Source: Agaricus subrufescens
Taxonomy: Eukaryota; Basidiomycota; Agaricomycetes; Agaricales; Agaricaceae
Assembly (NCBI GenBank): GCA_029945375.1
Contig: CM057062.1
Coordinates: 1,999,564-2,063,563 of the forward strand
DNA: 64,000 bases
Direction of reading: 5' to 3'
Part shown: piece by piece, positions 30,801-41,458 of the stretch
Numbering within the stretch: the stretch's first letter is position 1
Layout: every line of letters starts with the position of its first letter
Made by a program: the position numbers and the translations under genes
Notes under the pieces: model-generated
What the model was told of the DNA's origin: nothing
Seen by the model: the letters and a program-made list of their open reading frames with translations, nothing else
The model's database searches: none

Positions 30801-31686
30801 TGCGATCCCAGTCGTATGAACCACCGAGTCGGTACAGTTGTTTAGTGATACGATCCTGGTAGCTGTAGAAAACTTTAATGAAAGTAAAGCGGACAAATCA
30901 AACGGACACACTCGTCCTTCCAATCCATGACCGTTTCCAAAAACCTTTCACGGCCAAGGTCGTGTCGCGTCTTGCCCTCGACCTTGTACAACCTCTTTTC
31001 GACGACGCTCTGCGTGGAGATACCAGCATGATCAAAGCCAGGAGCGAACAATGTAGTCTTTCCCAACATGCGGTTCCTGCATCGGTGGTGAACGGTGAGG
31101 ACGCTTAAGAAGAGTGGATGATGGAACGCACCACCGAATGAGCGTATCCTGAATACCGACAGTCAAGGCATGGCCAATGTGCAGGCTTCCGGTTACATTT
31201 GGTGGAGGGGCGGGGATAACGAACAATCCAGCAGGCTTGATTGTGGGGTTCCCCTCCGAGTCCTTGTCGAACTGGGGCTTGAAGAATCCAGACTCGAGCC
31301 ACCAGTCGTACCACGCGGACTCGACGGCGATGGGGTTGTACCCAGACGGCATAGGGCCAGAGACATCTGCAAGAGGGCGTCAGTACGCGTTTTGGGGCCT
31401 GGAGAGAGGCGACGGACCTTTCTTCTGGCCCTTGGGGGTGGTGTTCACAAACTCGGCCTCCTCGTCCTTTGCCTTGTCTTTCTTTCCAGGAGCAGCGTCC
31501 TTGGCCTTTGGTGCGGCAGCAGCCTTGTTTGCGTTTTTCGCAGCGAGCTTTGCCTCTTTCTCGAGCCTCTTGGCCTCTTTTTTCGCTGGATAGAGTAAAA
31601 AGTCAGACCGAGGCAGGGCGGCAGACGAGGGCGGTACCTGCGCTCTTTGAGTTTGGATTCGGGACGTCAGTGGGCTGGGTCGCCAT
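27801..31686 (-). CDS. VAS1: Valyl-tRNA synthetase (cytosolic/mitochondrial)
   Basis: It charges tRNA-Val with valine; class Ia synthetase. In protein order: a short start ([16 protein letters not shown]), a Lys/Ala-rich N-terminal extension common in eukaryotic Val[14 protein letters not shown], the HIGH signature ([10 protein letters not shown]) near 31160, the CP1 editing domain ([20 protein letters not shown]) near 30450, the KMSKS loop ([10 protein letters not shown]) near 29280, the anticodon-binding helical domain ([12 protein letters not shown]) and a C-terminal coiled coil ([17 protein letters not shown]). More than ten exons. The stop at 27801-27803 is about 70 bp from the start of GVP36. 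In yeast one VAS1 gene serves both compartments; here no clear mitochondrial presequence is visible. Confidence 0.93.
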
Positions 31687-31803
31687 GAGTCGAGCGCGGG
31701 GAGGACGGAGAAAGGCAGCAAGGCGCAATCGATGGGCGAGCATATCATTATCCTCTTCGAGTATTCAAACCGTGACTCGGAAAACAAACAGATCTAATCT
31801 TAT

Positions 31804-32431
31804 CTATGTACGCTCCTCCTTCATGATCTTCTCGCCCAGCGCCAGGATCTCCTCCTCGGGCGACTGGCGCTCCGCCTCGACCTCGATGTCCTGGGCCATC
31901 GTCTGCCCGACGCCGACGGGCATGTGCTCCCACCGCGTCACCTTGATTCCAACGCCCCCCATCGCGTGCAGCCGTAGATACTTGATCCACTTTTCCACGA
32001 CCTCGGGGTCGGCGTCCCAGGCCTTGATGGCGCGTTTGTGCACCTTTCTCTCAAAGTTTTCCTGCGACTTTTTGTGTGCAAACGGGCTGCGGATCACGGT
32101 CCACAGCCTGCGCTGGGTGGGCAGGTAGATGACTTTGGACGCGGGTATGCCGAGCGCGGTCGCGGCGTGCGATGCAAAGTGGGTGAAGAGGTCGAGGAGG
32201 CGGATGTGGTGCGACCGGAAGTGGATGTTGGCGACGGGGATGTCGTGCGTGCGCGGATGGAGGCGCGGGAGCTGGAGCCCGGTGCCGGGGACCACCTCGA
32301 GCGGTGCTGCCCTGTGAAAAACGAGTAAGCGCGCGGTCGAGCTGGGGCCAGAGGGGGCGTATTTACTGGGTGGACGTGCTACTGGCCCGTGCGCCTCTGC
32401 GGGCGGCGGCGAACGCTCTCAGTCTGAACAT
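31804..32431 (-). CDS. RSM10: Mitochondrial small-subunit ribosomal protein uS10m
   Basis: A component of the mitoribosome 30S head. Two exons (32431-32367 and 32311-31804, intron 55 bp) give 190 aa in frame. The N-terminus (MFRLRAFAAARRGARASSTS) is Arg/Ala/Ser-rich without acids, a typical import presequence. The S10 core has VIRSPFAHKKSQENFERKVHKR and MGGVGIKVTRWEHMP. It starts 75 bp downstream of the SUS1 stop, on the same strand, and ends 117 bp before the ValRS start. Confidence 0.93.
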
Positions 32432-32506
32432 GGAGGACAGAAAATCTGGCGTCGGAGACTGTCAGCCCGAACAGAACAGCGTTCCCACGCCCCCGCATTA
32501 CTATTG

Positions 32507-32933
32507 CTACTCGAATTTCTTTTCTACATGGCGTTTGATTAACCCAATGATCTCCTTCCTGACCGCCATTGGGAGAGACGCTGGCAGTGTGTCAATAGCA
32601 TATTTGAGCCGTAGATCCAGCTACTGACCTTGGGCGTGGGGAGTGACCTGGGCGAGAACTGCTTCAAAGTCCAGCCGCCTCGCGCACTCTGGGTGTCCGG
32701 GGTGAGCTCGCGGCGGGTCGATATCGGAGGCCGCGTTACCTTTTCCTTCGCTCTTCACCTCGTCCACCCACCCGACCTCGTTCAGCCGTGTCCGCATCAC
32801 AGCCTGAATTCTGCGCCAGATCAGCAGCGCCCTCGACGTCCCCGCGAGCCACTCACTGGTCCCATTCGCCGTTCTCGATCAGAGACCGCCGGAGCTGAGT
32901 GTAGAACGACGCCTCCGTCTCGGCCACGGGCAT
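32507..32933 (-). CDS. SUS1: SUS1/ENY2, SAGA and TREX-2 subunit
   Basis: A small helical protein that links the SAGA deubiquitinase module to nuclear-pore mRNA export (TREX-2). Four exons (32933-32857, 32810-32740, 32688-32629, 32580-32507) join to 282 nt, 93 aa, without frame conflict. Recognisable blocks: TQLRRSLIENGEWD, QAVMRTRLNEVGWVDEV, LDFEAVLAQVTPHAQ, LPMAVRKEIIGLIKRHVEK. Length equals the family norm (~95 aa). It is transcribed divergently from mago nashi; the two ATGs are 105 bp apart. Confidence 0.93.
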
Positions 32934-33038
32934 CGCTGCTCTCCAAGAGACTCCCTGGCCCGTGCTGCTGCTGCACCCCGGGGTCACGTGCTCGCCTCCT
33001 CTGACGCCGGCCTCGTTTGCTTTTTTTCCGCCCCGACC
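32934..33038. promoter_or_regulatory. Bidirectional promoter, SUS1 / mago nashi
   Basis: 105 bp between divergent start codons, GC-rich with a T-tract just before the mago nashi ATG. No TATA box. Both genes serve nuclear mRNA processing/export, so shared control is plausible. Confidence 0.6.
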
Positions 33039-33809
33039 ATGGCTCCCAGCGACAACGACCCATTCTACCTCAGGTGCGCCCAACAGTGTCCATGTATTCT
33101 ATGATTCTAACGCGACCTTGGACAGATACTAGTGAGTCGCGCAGCCTTTCTCTCTGGAACACACCCAACGGAACCTCTCCAGCACTGGCCACTCGGGAAA
33201 ACATGGCCACGAGTTCCTAGAGTTCGAGTACTCTCATGGCCGTCTTCGTTACGCCAACAACTCGAATTACCGCAACGACAGCCTCATCCGTAAAGAAAGT
33301 ACGCATAGTCTCCGCGCCTCCCCTGTTTCCGCCACTCACCCTTTTTCTGTCAGTGTGGATTGGTCCCCTCGTAGTAAAAGAACTCAAGCGTATCATCGAA
33401 TCAAGCGAAATCACAAAGTCAGTCCTGCTACGTCTGACACAGCTCTAGAGGTAACGCGCTCCACAGAGAAGACGACACCAACTGGCCCAAGAAGAATATC
33501 GTCGGAAAGCAGGAACTCGAAATCCGCGTCGGCAATGACCATATTTGTTTCGAGGTACGCGTCTATACAATGCCATCTGTCACAATTAATGACTTCTTGG
33601 CGCTCCATTAGACTGCCAAGATTGGTTCGTTGGTTGACATCCAGGATAGCGAAGATCCTGAGGGTCTTCGCGTCTTCTACTACCTTGTTCAGGATCTAAA
33701 GGTTCGCAGTTATCCCGCCTTTGCTATTTCCGTGTCAGGCCATTCAATTTTTGCGCAGTGCTTGATCTTCTCGCTTATTTCTCTCCACTTCAAAATCAAG
33801 CCCATATAG
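33039..33809 (+). CDS. MAGO: Mago nashi, exon junction complex core
   Basis: Heterodimer partner of Y14; locks eIF4A3 on spliced mRNA. Seven exons (33039-33073, 33126-33131, 33183-33298, 33354-33417, 33467-33554, 33612-33701, 33759-33809) sum to 450 nt, 149 aa, in frame. Conserved blocks: [75 protein letters not shown] and the C-terminal SLHFKIKPI. Exon 2 is only 6 nt (ATACTA). Divergent from SUS1. Confidence 0.95.
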
Positions 33810-34339
33810 GCAAAATCGATCCTGTAATCAGGGTCCTGTTCTTTTTCTTGACTTGGGAGGTGAGCTTCCACCTCCGGATAGGTGGGATCCTTGTCCAGTA
33901 GGTCACTTCGTTCAAAAGTAAATACGCACTTCTAAGTGGCGCCTGCAGATTTGCTATCCGTTTAGATATACGAACAACCTGTCAAGAAAACCTGCGATTT
34001 CTCTGTCTGGTGGGTATTCAGAGGATGCGTATTGTTCCCCTCAGCCGAACTGACTGTGCACTAGGCGCGTCTGCTATTGTACTACCGCTTGTGCTGTCGT
34101 AAAATTCCAATCCTAAATAGTTCTTCTCTGAATATAATGCGGCGGAGATGAAATGCGCGTGAGAGAGGCTAGTACTGAAATATTCTAGCCGCCACCGAGT
34201 CTTCGCGAAGTGACCGGGGGAGACTTTCTCGAGTACAATTGGACTCCGTAGACGATAAGCCCAGGGCCGTGCCGGGAAGCCGTGCTGACTAATGAACGCG
34301 GTTGAAGTAGGACGAATTCCTGCTTCTTTCTTCTCGACA
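33810..34339. other. Intergenic: mago nashi 3' end and casein kinase promoter
   Basis: 530 bp. No coding frame, RNA gene or repeat recognised. Confidence 0.5.
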
Positions 34340-35534
34340 ATGTCCGTCGCCGACTACACCACTTTTGCGGGTAAGTACAGGCTCGAGGAGGAAATCGCAA
34401 ATGGCGGCTGCGGTATGTCTTCCTCTCCCTTCCCCGTTTCTCTCCTCCTCACCCCCCCTACAGGCACCGTCTTCCTCGGCGTCCATACCATCGCTGGTAA
34501 GGAGGTCGCCATCAAGATCGAGCCCGCCGTCGCAAGAAACAGCCCGCTCAAGCAAGAGTCCAGGATATACAAGTCTCTCATGGGCGGCACCGGCGTTCCC
34601 TGGATTATGTGGTCCGGCAAACAGGGGGACTACAATGTCATGATTATCGACCTCATGGGCCCCTCTCTCGAAGACCTCTTCAAAATGTGTAACCGTCATT
34701 TCTCCCTCAAGTCCGTCCTCCTCCTCGCAGACCAGCTAGTATGTCTCCAATACTCCTTCTCCTTGTATCTTCGCACTCAGCTCTCCTTGTAAGATATCTC
34801 GCATCGAGTTCATCCACTCCAGAAATTTCGTACACCGCGACATCAAGCCAGCAAACTTCGTCATGGGCACAGGAAAATCCGCTCATCTTGTCAACGTCAT
34901 CGATTTCGGCCTCGCCAAAAAGTTCCGCGACTCTCGTACCTTTAATCACATACCTTTCAAACAGGATGACATCCATGGCGTTGGCACTAGCTTGTTTGCC
35001 GCCATCAACACTCACCTCGGAATCGAATCCGCGCGAAGAGACGACTTGGAGTCACTGTCCTATATGCTCATCTACTTCCTTCGCGGCACACTCCCGTGGC
35101 GTAAACTTCGCGCCCCCGTCACACCACCACAGGTCTCTGATGAAACACAGCCTATCCCCGATTATAATCCAATCTCCGCCACTTGGGATCTTATACGTGA
35201 CTCAAAACTTGCCAACGAGGCTCTCCTAACCGTTGGTCTTCCTCCCGAATTTGACGTTCTCTACAAATATGCTAGAGGACTCGAGTTTGATGACCTCCCC
35301 GATTACCAAGGCCTCCGCCGATTATTCAGGGGTTTAGCAAGCCGCGTTGGTATCGAGTACGACGATGTTTACGACTGGACAATCTTGTCCGAAACCTCCT
35401 CTCAGGACAAAAGCCCTCATGCACGCCACTCTGTCAGGAGTGTGAGCGAATCAAGAGGCCGCAGACGGTATTGTGAAGCGTGTAATGCGAAAACATCACG
35501 ACTAGTCCGAGGTGATTCTTCGGTTGGCGTATGA
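34340..35534 (+). CDS. Casein kinase I-like Ser/Thr kinase, divergent
   Basis: Three exons (34340-34412, 34464-34738, 34794-35534) give 362 aa in frame. Kinase landmarks: glycine loop IANGGCGTVFLG, VAIK lysine, catalytic VHRDIKPANFV, IDFGLAKKFRD, and the CK1 signature region HLGIESARRDDLESLSYMLI. CK1 kinases phosphorylate acidic or primed sites in trafficking, cell cycle and signalling. It deviates from canonical CK1: GTSLFAA replaces the usual GTARYAS before INTHLGIE, and the glycine loop has GGC instead of GSF. The tail is short, with a Ser/Arg-rich stretch and a CxxC pair (CEACNAK). Probably one of the lineage-expanded fungal CK1 paralogues rather than the Hrr25 orthologue. Confidence 0.85.
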
Positions 35535-37222
35535 CCCTTCCGGTCTCTCGCTCCACAGATATAGGCAGTGCGTTACCCATTGCCAAGCCGGTCAGGTACC
35601 GTATACACGGAGCCTCATTTTAGACCCCCTTTATATCTTTGGATGATCCCAATCGGATTTTGCCGATCCTCTCGCGAGCCTTCTCGGTGCTGCACATCCA
35701 TTATCTCAGGGAGAACACCCCTTAACTCTTGCAGCTATGCAACGCTCCGTGCTCTACCCTTTGGTCCTCCTTTATAATTCACCGATTCTTGGGAATGGCT
35801 TTGACGACAGTGATACCCCCCCGCGTGATCTGCTCCTTTCTCCATTTTGATTACTATTACACCCCTGTCACTTTGCAGTACCGGCTGCTATGCTCTTCTT
35901 TCCTGCGCCTCTTTTACTCAGTACCTCTGGTCACGGGTGACCTAACGTCTTGCTGTGCTTCTTTGCCTGGTTCCCTCTTTCGTTGCTGCTTCCCCTTAAG
36001 TTGTCGGTAGGTTGAAAAAATGTAGCTCATTAATATTTATCTAATGTACAGCGCCTTCCTCCGTCATTTTTTTTCTCATTTTTTTCTCTCTCAATGTCGC
36101 TTGTGTCCATACTGTCACGCATTGATTCTCACTTACCATTGTTTAGCCTTTCTCATGTGTTTTCTCTTGCATATGTTTTGACCGTTTTCTCACTTATTTA
36201 TAGATGAACCTTGGCCCCTTTACCCCCGCATCTCTTCACAAGTGCATTTTCATCCCTCATCCTTTAGTTCCTGATTGTTTTTTTTTTCTTTCTTTCTTTC
36301 TTTTTGGGTAGTGTGTATTACTGAGTACATTGGTATTGTTTTGTACCGTCATTTTTTTTCCCCCAGTGTAATTGCGACATAATGAATAACAAAAAGTTTG
36401 AATGTTGTTACCTCATCGGGAGCTGTTGGGCTGAGGGAGCGAGTAGAACATTCGAGCGTGTATGAGGTTTGATAGATTCTGATCGATGTTCTATGAGTTG
36501 TGACAACAATACAAAAGCATGTAATCATCAAGTAATACTTTTCTTGGCCTGGTAAAAGGTTTAAGAAAGGGGAGGGGAGGGGGAGGTCAAACTTTAAATT
36601 AGAAGTTGTCAATTGGGGTGCCGTCTCGTTTTGAACTACCTTCCGGTTCAAGTATTACCCCGGGGCAGGGTACCGTACAGAATAATGGGGTCTCTAAATA
36701 TTGCTCCGGACCATCCATGTGAGTTACCTATGGCACAAAAAGTCTCACGACGACGTTGACGTTGACGCGGTGGTGACGTCGTCGTCGTCTTGTTTGGCGA
36801 TGGTGGTAGGATCCCCGATTTCGTGCCGAGGAATCGCGTTGAGGTGTTCGCCTTTGAGAAGGCACCATGTTAATCTTAGAGGATTGTAATGCCGTGCCAG
36901 CACACCGGATAATTTCACTAAAAAAAAGGGGGAGGAAATGAAGAGAGAAAAAAAAATTTTTTTTAGGCATGTTTCAAGAAGAAAATTATAAGTTCATTTT
37001 TGGACTAACCGTATTTGGAGAAGAGAAGGGATAATGGGACAGGTTGGTTCTTGGAGGGAAAAAAAAAAAATTTTTTTTTCATCGAGTTAATGAAATGATC
37101 TCGGGAAGGAGAAATGAATGTTTTGATATTGTACCTCGATTACAAGACTGGGGTCACTCCCCATTTCTGATTGTGGTTTAGGTCGGGTTGATACGAAGAT
37201 TATACCACCTATGGAAGGGTTT
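35535..37222. other. 1.7-kb intergenic region
   Basis: T/C-rich downstream of the kinase, with a TTTC microsatellite near 36285-36304 and two A-run/T-run palindromes (about 36951-36964 and 37060-37079). These could form hairpins or delimit poly(A) sites. No gene recognised. Confidence 0.5.
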
Positions 37223-38964
37223 TTAATAGATACCGAAATTGCAATTTGGTAGGTTTTGTATACCTGGTATTCTCCAAGGATCTTTCACGCTCAACATTAG
37301 AGAGAAGAGGGGGAAGTGGTTGACGAGGGCCAACAGGAATTCCATACACGCGAGTAGTAACAGAATACCAAAACGGATCTGCGCGGGGGGAGGGTATGGA
37401 TTTGGTCAATCTCCCACCCCTTGGAGCGATGAAAGGATGGACGTACGATGGCGAAGAATGCGTAATAGATCAACACGGTCGGAAATAGAAACGCGAGAAG
37501 GGTGAATAGGATAGTTCCGAAGAGAAGTTGGTCCATATCGTATTCCCAAGAATCCACTCGGTTTCTCAGGATATTGTAACGTTTACCTAAGAACGTAAAT
37601 CAGAAGAGAGAGTATGGATGTATTCATGTAAATTACCTACCACGGAAGAGATTGAACAGTGAACCCGCAGTTTTCAACATTCGATGGTAGATCAAGCCAG
37701 TGAAAAAATAACACGCATAAATGTGCGCCGTAGAAATAGCGACAATATCCATAATGGCCGATATGAGAAGCGACAGCCCACCACAGGTGCTCAGAACGCC
37801 AAGTAGATGAATGACGTTTGTACTATAAGGCATTACTTTGGCAAGGCCACCCAGCCAAAGACGTATAAACGCAGTGAACATATGAGAATAAAAGCGGCTC
37901 AGTTCGGTGTTGAGCTTGAGGCCTGCCGGCCAAGAGTCGAGCCAATGAAGGGTGAAGATGATTTTATGAACAAGGTACATGCGAAGTAGTTTATTCACGG
38001 ACTCTGCGAGCCTTGAAGAGTTTTCTGTCAGAAATGACCCAAATGCCATCCCGATAGTGAGATCATTAAGTATCATCCATATGGTATTGAAGAAGTGGGT
38101 ATACCGAACGGCGTAGTTTGTGATATCGGATTTGCCGCGATTACGAAGGTGGGGTATCTCGAAGACAAAATATTTGGATTGTTCTGTGCGAACTGTGACT
38201 TGTTGGATTACGGCGGAAAGGTCTCCTAGGGTGGAAGATGGTGTGACCGGTAGATTTACGAGGGTCCGGACGAGATGAGAGAGGGCATGGATGGGCCGAG
38301 AAAGAAGTGTTGTGAGAGCGCTGATAGAAAACAAAACGGCCGCGGTTGCGGGCAGCATGCGGGCGGAAGAATCAGCAATAGCAGCCTCGAGCAGCTTTGA
38401 GGCATTAAATTGGTTAAGGGTGACTTGACTGAGTGCGTTTCCGACGTGAGGACGAGTCGGCCGGGTAAAGTCATGAGTGGAAAGCCTGGCAAAGGCACTC
38501 GAGGGCCCATTCGGAGCAGCAGTGGGAGGAACGAAGACAGATGTGTTGAAGGCGTAGAACCTCAGTGAATTGAGTGGGTGACGGTGATATAGGATGAGCA
38601 CGGGCTGGGTCTTCCTGTAGCGAGATCAGGGGGCGGCACGACGGGCGGAGGATTTCCTGTATTCACCACGACACAAAGACATATTCGTCCGCAGACGCGC
38701 TGTATTCGCAGTAGCCCAGCACCTCGGGCTGTCCGCCACAAGAGTCCTGCAGCGTGTGCCACGCAGGGGCAATGCAGGCGAGACTCAGCGCCTGGGTCGC
38801 GCTGGTTCGCTGGAATACTCATGAGTAGATGTCGAGCGTGACGGCGGACTGCTCACGGTGTCCGCGTCGAGAAGCCCGGCGACGCAGTATGCAGGGGTCT
38901 TCCATCCATATACGAAGCCTGACTTTCTGGGGAGTCCCGCGGGCCAGAGGACAGTCGGGGGCAT
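37223..38964 (-). CDS. GPI1: GPI1/PIG-Q, GPI-GlcNAc transferase subunit
   Basis: Membrane subunit of the ER complex that adds GlcNAc to phosphatidylinositol, the first step of GPI-anchor synthesis. Five exons (38964-38857, 38809-38667, 38614-37641, 37586-37447, 37378-37223) sum to 1521 nt, 506 aa, in frame. N-terminal GFVYGWKTPAYCVAGLLD and PVLILYHRHPLNSLRFYAF, several hydrophobic segments, and the family signature around YNILRNRVDSWEYDMDQLL followed by GTILFTLLAFLFPTVLIYY and HFPLFSLMLSVKDPWRIPG. Its ATG lies 39 bp from the divergent EAF3 ATG. Confidence 0.93.
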
Positions 38965-39003
38965 GGAGGAAGATCAACAGCCATCATCCTCTTCTCCACC
39001 ACC
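38965..39003. promoter_or_regulatory. 39-bp bidirectional spacer, GPI1 / EAF3
   Basis: The two divergent start codons leave only 39 bp, A/C-rich without TATA. Unless a start is misplaced, core promoters must lie inside or overlap the neighbouring coding sequence. Confidence 0.6.
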
Positions 39004-40315
39004 ATGTCGACCCCGACGGAAGTCTCGTACGACCTCAACGAACGCGTCTTGTGCTACCATGGGCCTCTCATCTACGAGGCCAAAGTTCTAAAGCCGGTGA
39101 TGAACTACGACGAGAACGCCGCACCCACTGGCATTCCTGGTCCGCATTACTTCGTCCATTACAAGGGATGGAAACAAACGTGTGTCTACGCTCCTGCCTT
39201 GTCCTTCTGCCCGCCTTAATTTGTCTCCCTGGCCGTCATATTGTCCTCGTGCTCTAGTTGGGACGAATGGGTACCATCGACTCGGCTTCTGAAACACAAC
39301 GAACAAAACATCGCGCTTCAAAAAAGTCTGCAGGCAACTGCCCTTCCGCACACCGGCCATGGCGGCGGCGCCTCGTCATCTGCCAGGGCACACCATGGCG
39401 CCGGCACAAAAGGCCCCGGGACGAGGACAGGGGCGAGAAAAGATGGCGGACGGGGAACGAAACGTGGCAGAGAAGAGGTCCTATCCCCCCTGTCGCCCCA
39501 TTGCTCGCGCACTGACCCAGGAACTCTGTAGGATGATGCAAACAAGAAGCCGGATATGAAGATGAACGTCCCAGACACTCTGAAGGTTGTCCTTGTGGAC
39601 GATTGGGAGGCTATCACGAAGAACAATCAGGCTAGTCTTAAATTTCATGTCTCGTATCACTGTCCTAATGAGCCACTACTACAGCTTGTATCGCTGCCTC
39701 GGTCACCAAACGTTCAAGAATTACTGGACGAGTGGCAGGACTATATGCTCAAGCTTGAAACAAAACCCGCACAGTAAGCTCAATGACTCTTTAACCCCTG
39801 AAGCCAGCTGAGCCACCGTAAAAAAAAAGCCTTCGAGAACCGAAGCTTGTTTTGCCGACGATCGTCTCAGGTCTAACATGTTATTTCGATCGATCGCTCG
39901 GTGCCAACCTCCTATACCGGTTTGAACGACCTCAGTATGCTAGTGTTCGAAAACAGTATATCACAGGTGCCCATGTCATTGTCGGACAGGAGAAGGAAAT
40001 GAGTCAGGTGTATGGCGCCGAACATTTTTTGCGGATGCTCGGTGAGTCATAACCGTTGTCAGTGAATGGTAATGACTGACGTCTACCAGTCTCGCTCCCA
40101 CAAATGATCGCATGCTCAACATTGGATACGGAGAGTGTGCATTTGATCCGTGATTATGTGAATGAATTGTTAATGTGAGTCATAATAGCGGCCTCTTGTC
40201 CATATGAAGGTTGTTGAGGGATTTACATAGATGGATGGCGAATGAACGAGAACATCTATTCCTCGCAGAATATCCTTCGGCGAGTTTGCCATATCAGAAT
40301 GTGTCAAGGTCATGA
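39004..40315 (+). CDS. EAF3: EAF3, chromodomain-MRG protein
   Basis: Subunit of the NuA4 acetyltransferase and Rpd3S deacetylase; its chromodomain binds H3K36-methylated nucleosomes. Seven exons (39004-39179, 39258-39477, 39532-39630, 39685-39773, 39830-40041, 40090-40174, 40231-40315) sum to 966 nt, 321 aa. Chromo-barrel: VLCYHGPLIYEAKVL ... HYFVHYKGWKQTWDEWVPS. A Gly/Arg/Ala-rich linker follows, then the MRG domain: LPTIVSGLTCYFDRSLGANL, LYRFERPQY, GAEHFLRMLVSLPQMI and the C-terminal LPYQNVSRS. Intron 3 starts GC instead of GT, and intron 4 ends after a 9-A run plus G; both are needed to keep frame. Confidence 0.94.
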
Positions 40316-40558
40316 GGTTGTAGATTACGTAGGTTCTCTTATCCTGATATCAACGAGTTTTTTCGTCCCACATGAAACTCCTGTCCAATAGCTCTTTTGT
40401 CGAGCGTATTTCAATTGCCACTGGTGCTGGCCAGTGGTATTCTTGCCGAGGGGAGCAATCCACATCTCAGCAAATTAAGATAAACACAGATCCTAGTCAA
40501 ATTCTGGGGTAGTGCTAAAGATAGCCATCATTCGAGGATCATGACATTAACGTGACGA

Positions 40559-40566
40559 CCTTTTTA
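40559..40566. repeat. 8-bp target-site duplication of the KDZ element, left
   Basis: CCTTTTTA directly before the left TIR, repeated at 49665-49672 directly after the right TIR. Confidence 0.95.
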
Positions 40567-40706
40567 CACCTATGGTTCCCACCGTCACCTTCATATTAGA
40601 AGAACCGGGAATAGACAGTGACACCTCTAATTAGAGCCAGATTTAAGCCGATCCGACCCGGCAATATTCCTACAGAATTGAAGGGACTTTAACTTGATAT
40701 TGGAAA
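40567..40706 (+). repeat. KDZ terminal inverted repeat, left (140 bp)
   Basis: Matches the reverse complement of 49525-49664 with one mismatch (CCGACCCGG against CCGTCCCGG). Confidence 0.95.
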
Positions 40707-41200
40707 TTGTTTTATATTAGTTATAGTGTGACGACGTTATGTTATGATGCTATGTGGTATGTTTAATGTTGAGTGGGGTATGTTGGAAATTGTTTTATAT
40801 TAGTTATAGTGTGACGACGTTATGTTATGATGCTATGTGGTATGTTTAATGTTGAGTGGGGTATGTTGTTAACAGTAGTGTTATTGTCAGGTGTGTTTTT
40901 TCGGCAAGTTATTTCCGTCGCACAATGGTATGTTTTTCAACATGTCAATTTCGGGGGTCAAAGATATGTTTATCCACATGTTATTTTCGGGAGTCGAAGA
41001 TATGTTTTTTGACTTGTTATTTTCGGGGATCGATGGTATGATATCTTCGACATGTTATTTTCGGGGGTCGATGGTATGTTTTTTTTGACATTTCATTTTC
41101 GGCGGTCGATAGTGTTTTCTTGTGACATGTCATTTTCCGAGGTTGATGATATGTTTTTATGACAAGTGATTTCTGGGGGTCGATGAATTTTTTTCGAAAG
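40700..41200. repeat. Left subterminal repeats of the KDZ element
   Basis: An 83-bp perfect tandem duplication (40700-40782, 40783-40865), then a minisatellite of ~35-37-bp units with the core GACATGTTATTTTCGGGGGTCGA. The same unit, reverse-complemented, fills 48960-49440. Confidence 0.85.
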
Positions 41201-41458
41201 TCATTGATATGTCAGAGAGCCTTATGTTTTCATTGACACTTTCCCAGAGAAAGACGTGACAGCCGGGTTATTCCGATGTGATGCGAGTATGCTATTTGTA
41301 CGTATTTGAAGCGGAATCAATTCTTCACGTGCATGAGTCATTTACACGTATTAGGACAACAACAAAAACTCAAAAAAAAAACAAATTCAATGTATTTCGC
41401 CAAGATACAACATTCACAGTACAAGAAAAAACCAGATTTATAAATATATATATGGCAT

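Noticed and set aside
31469..32128. 219-codon plus-strand ORF opposite ValRS/uS10m
   Set aside because: It spans two real minus-strand genes and their junction; its composition is that of a reverse-strand shadow.
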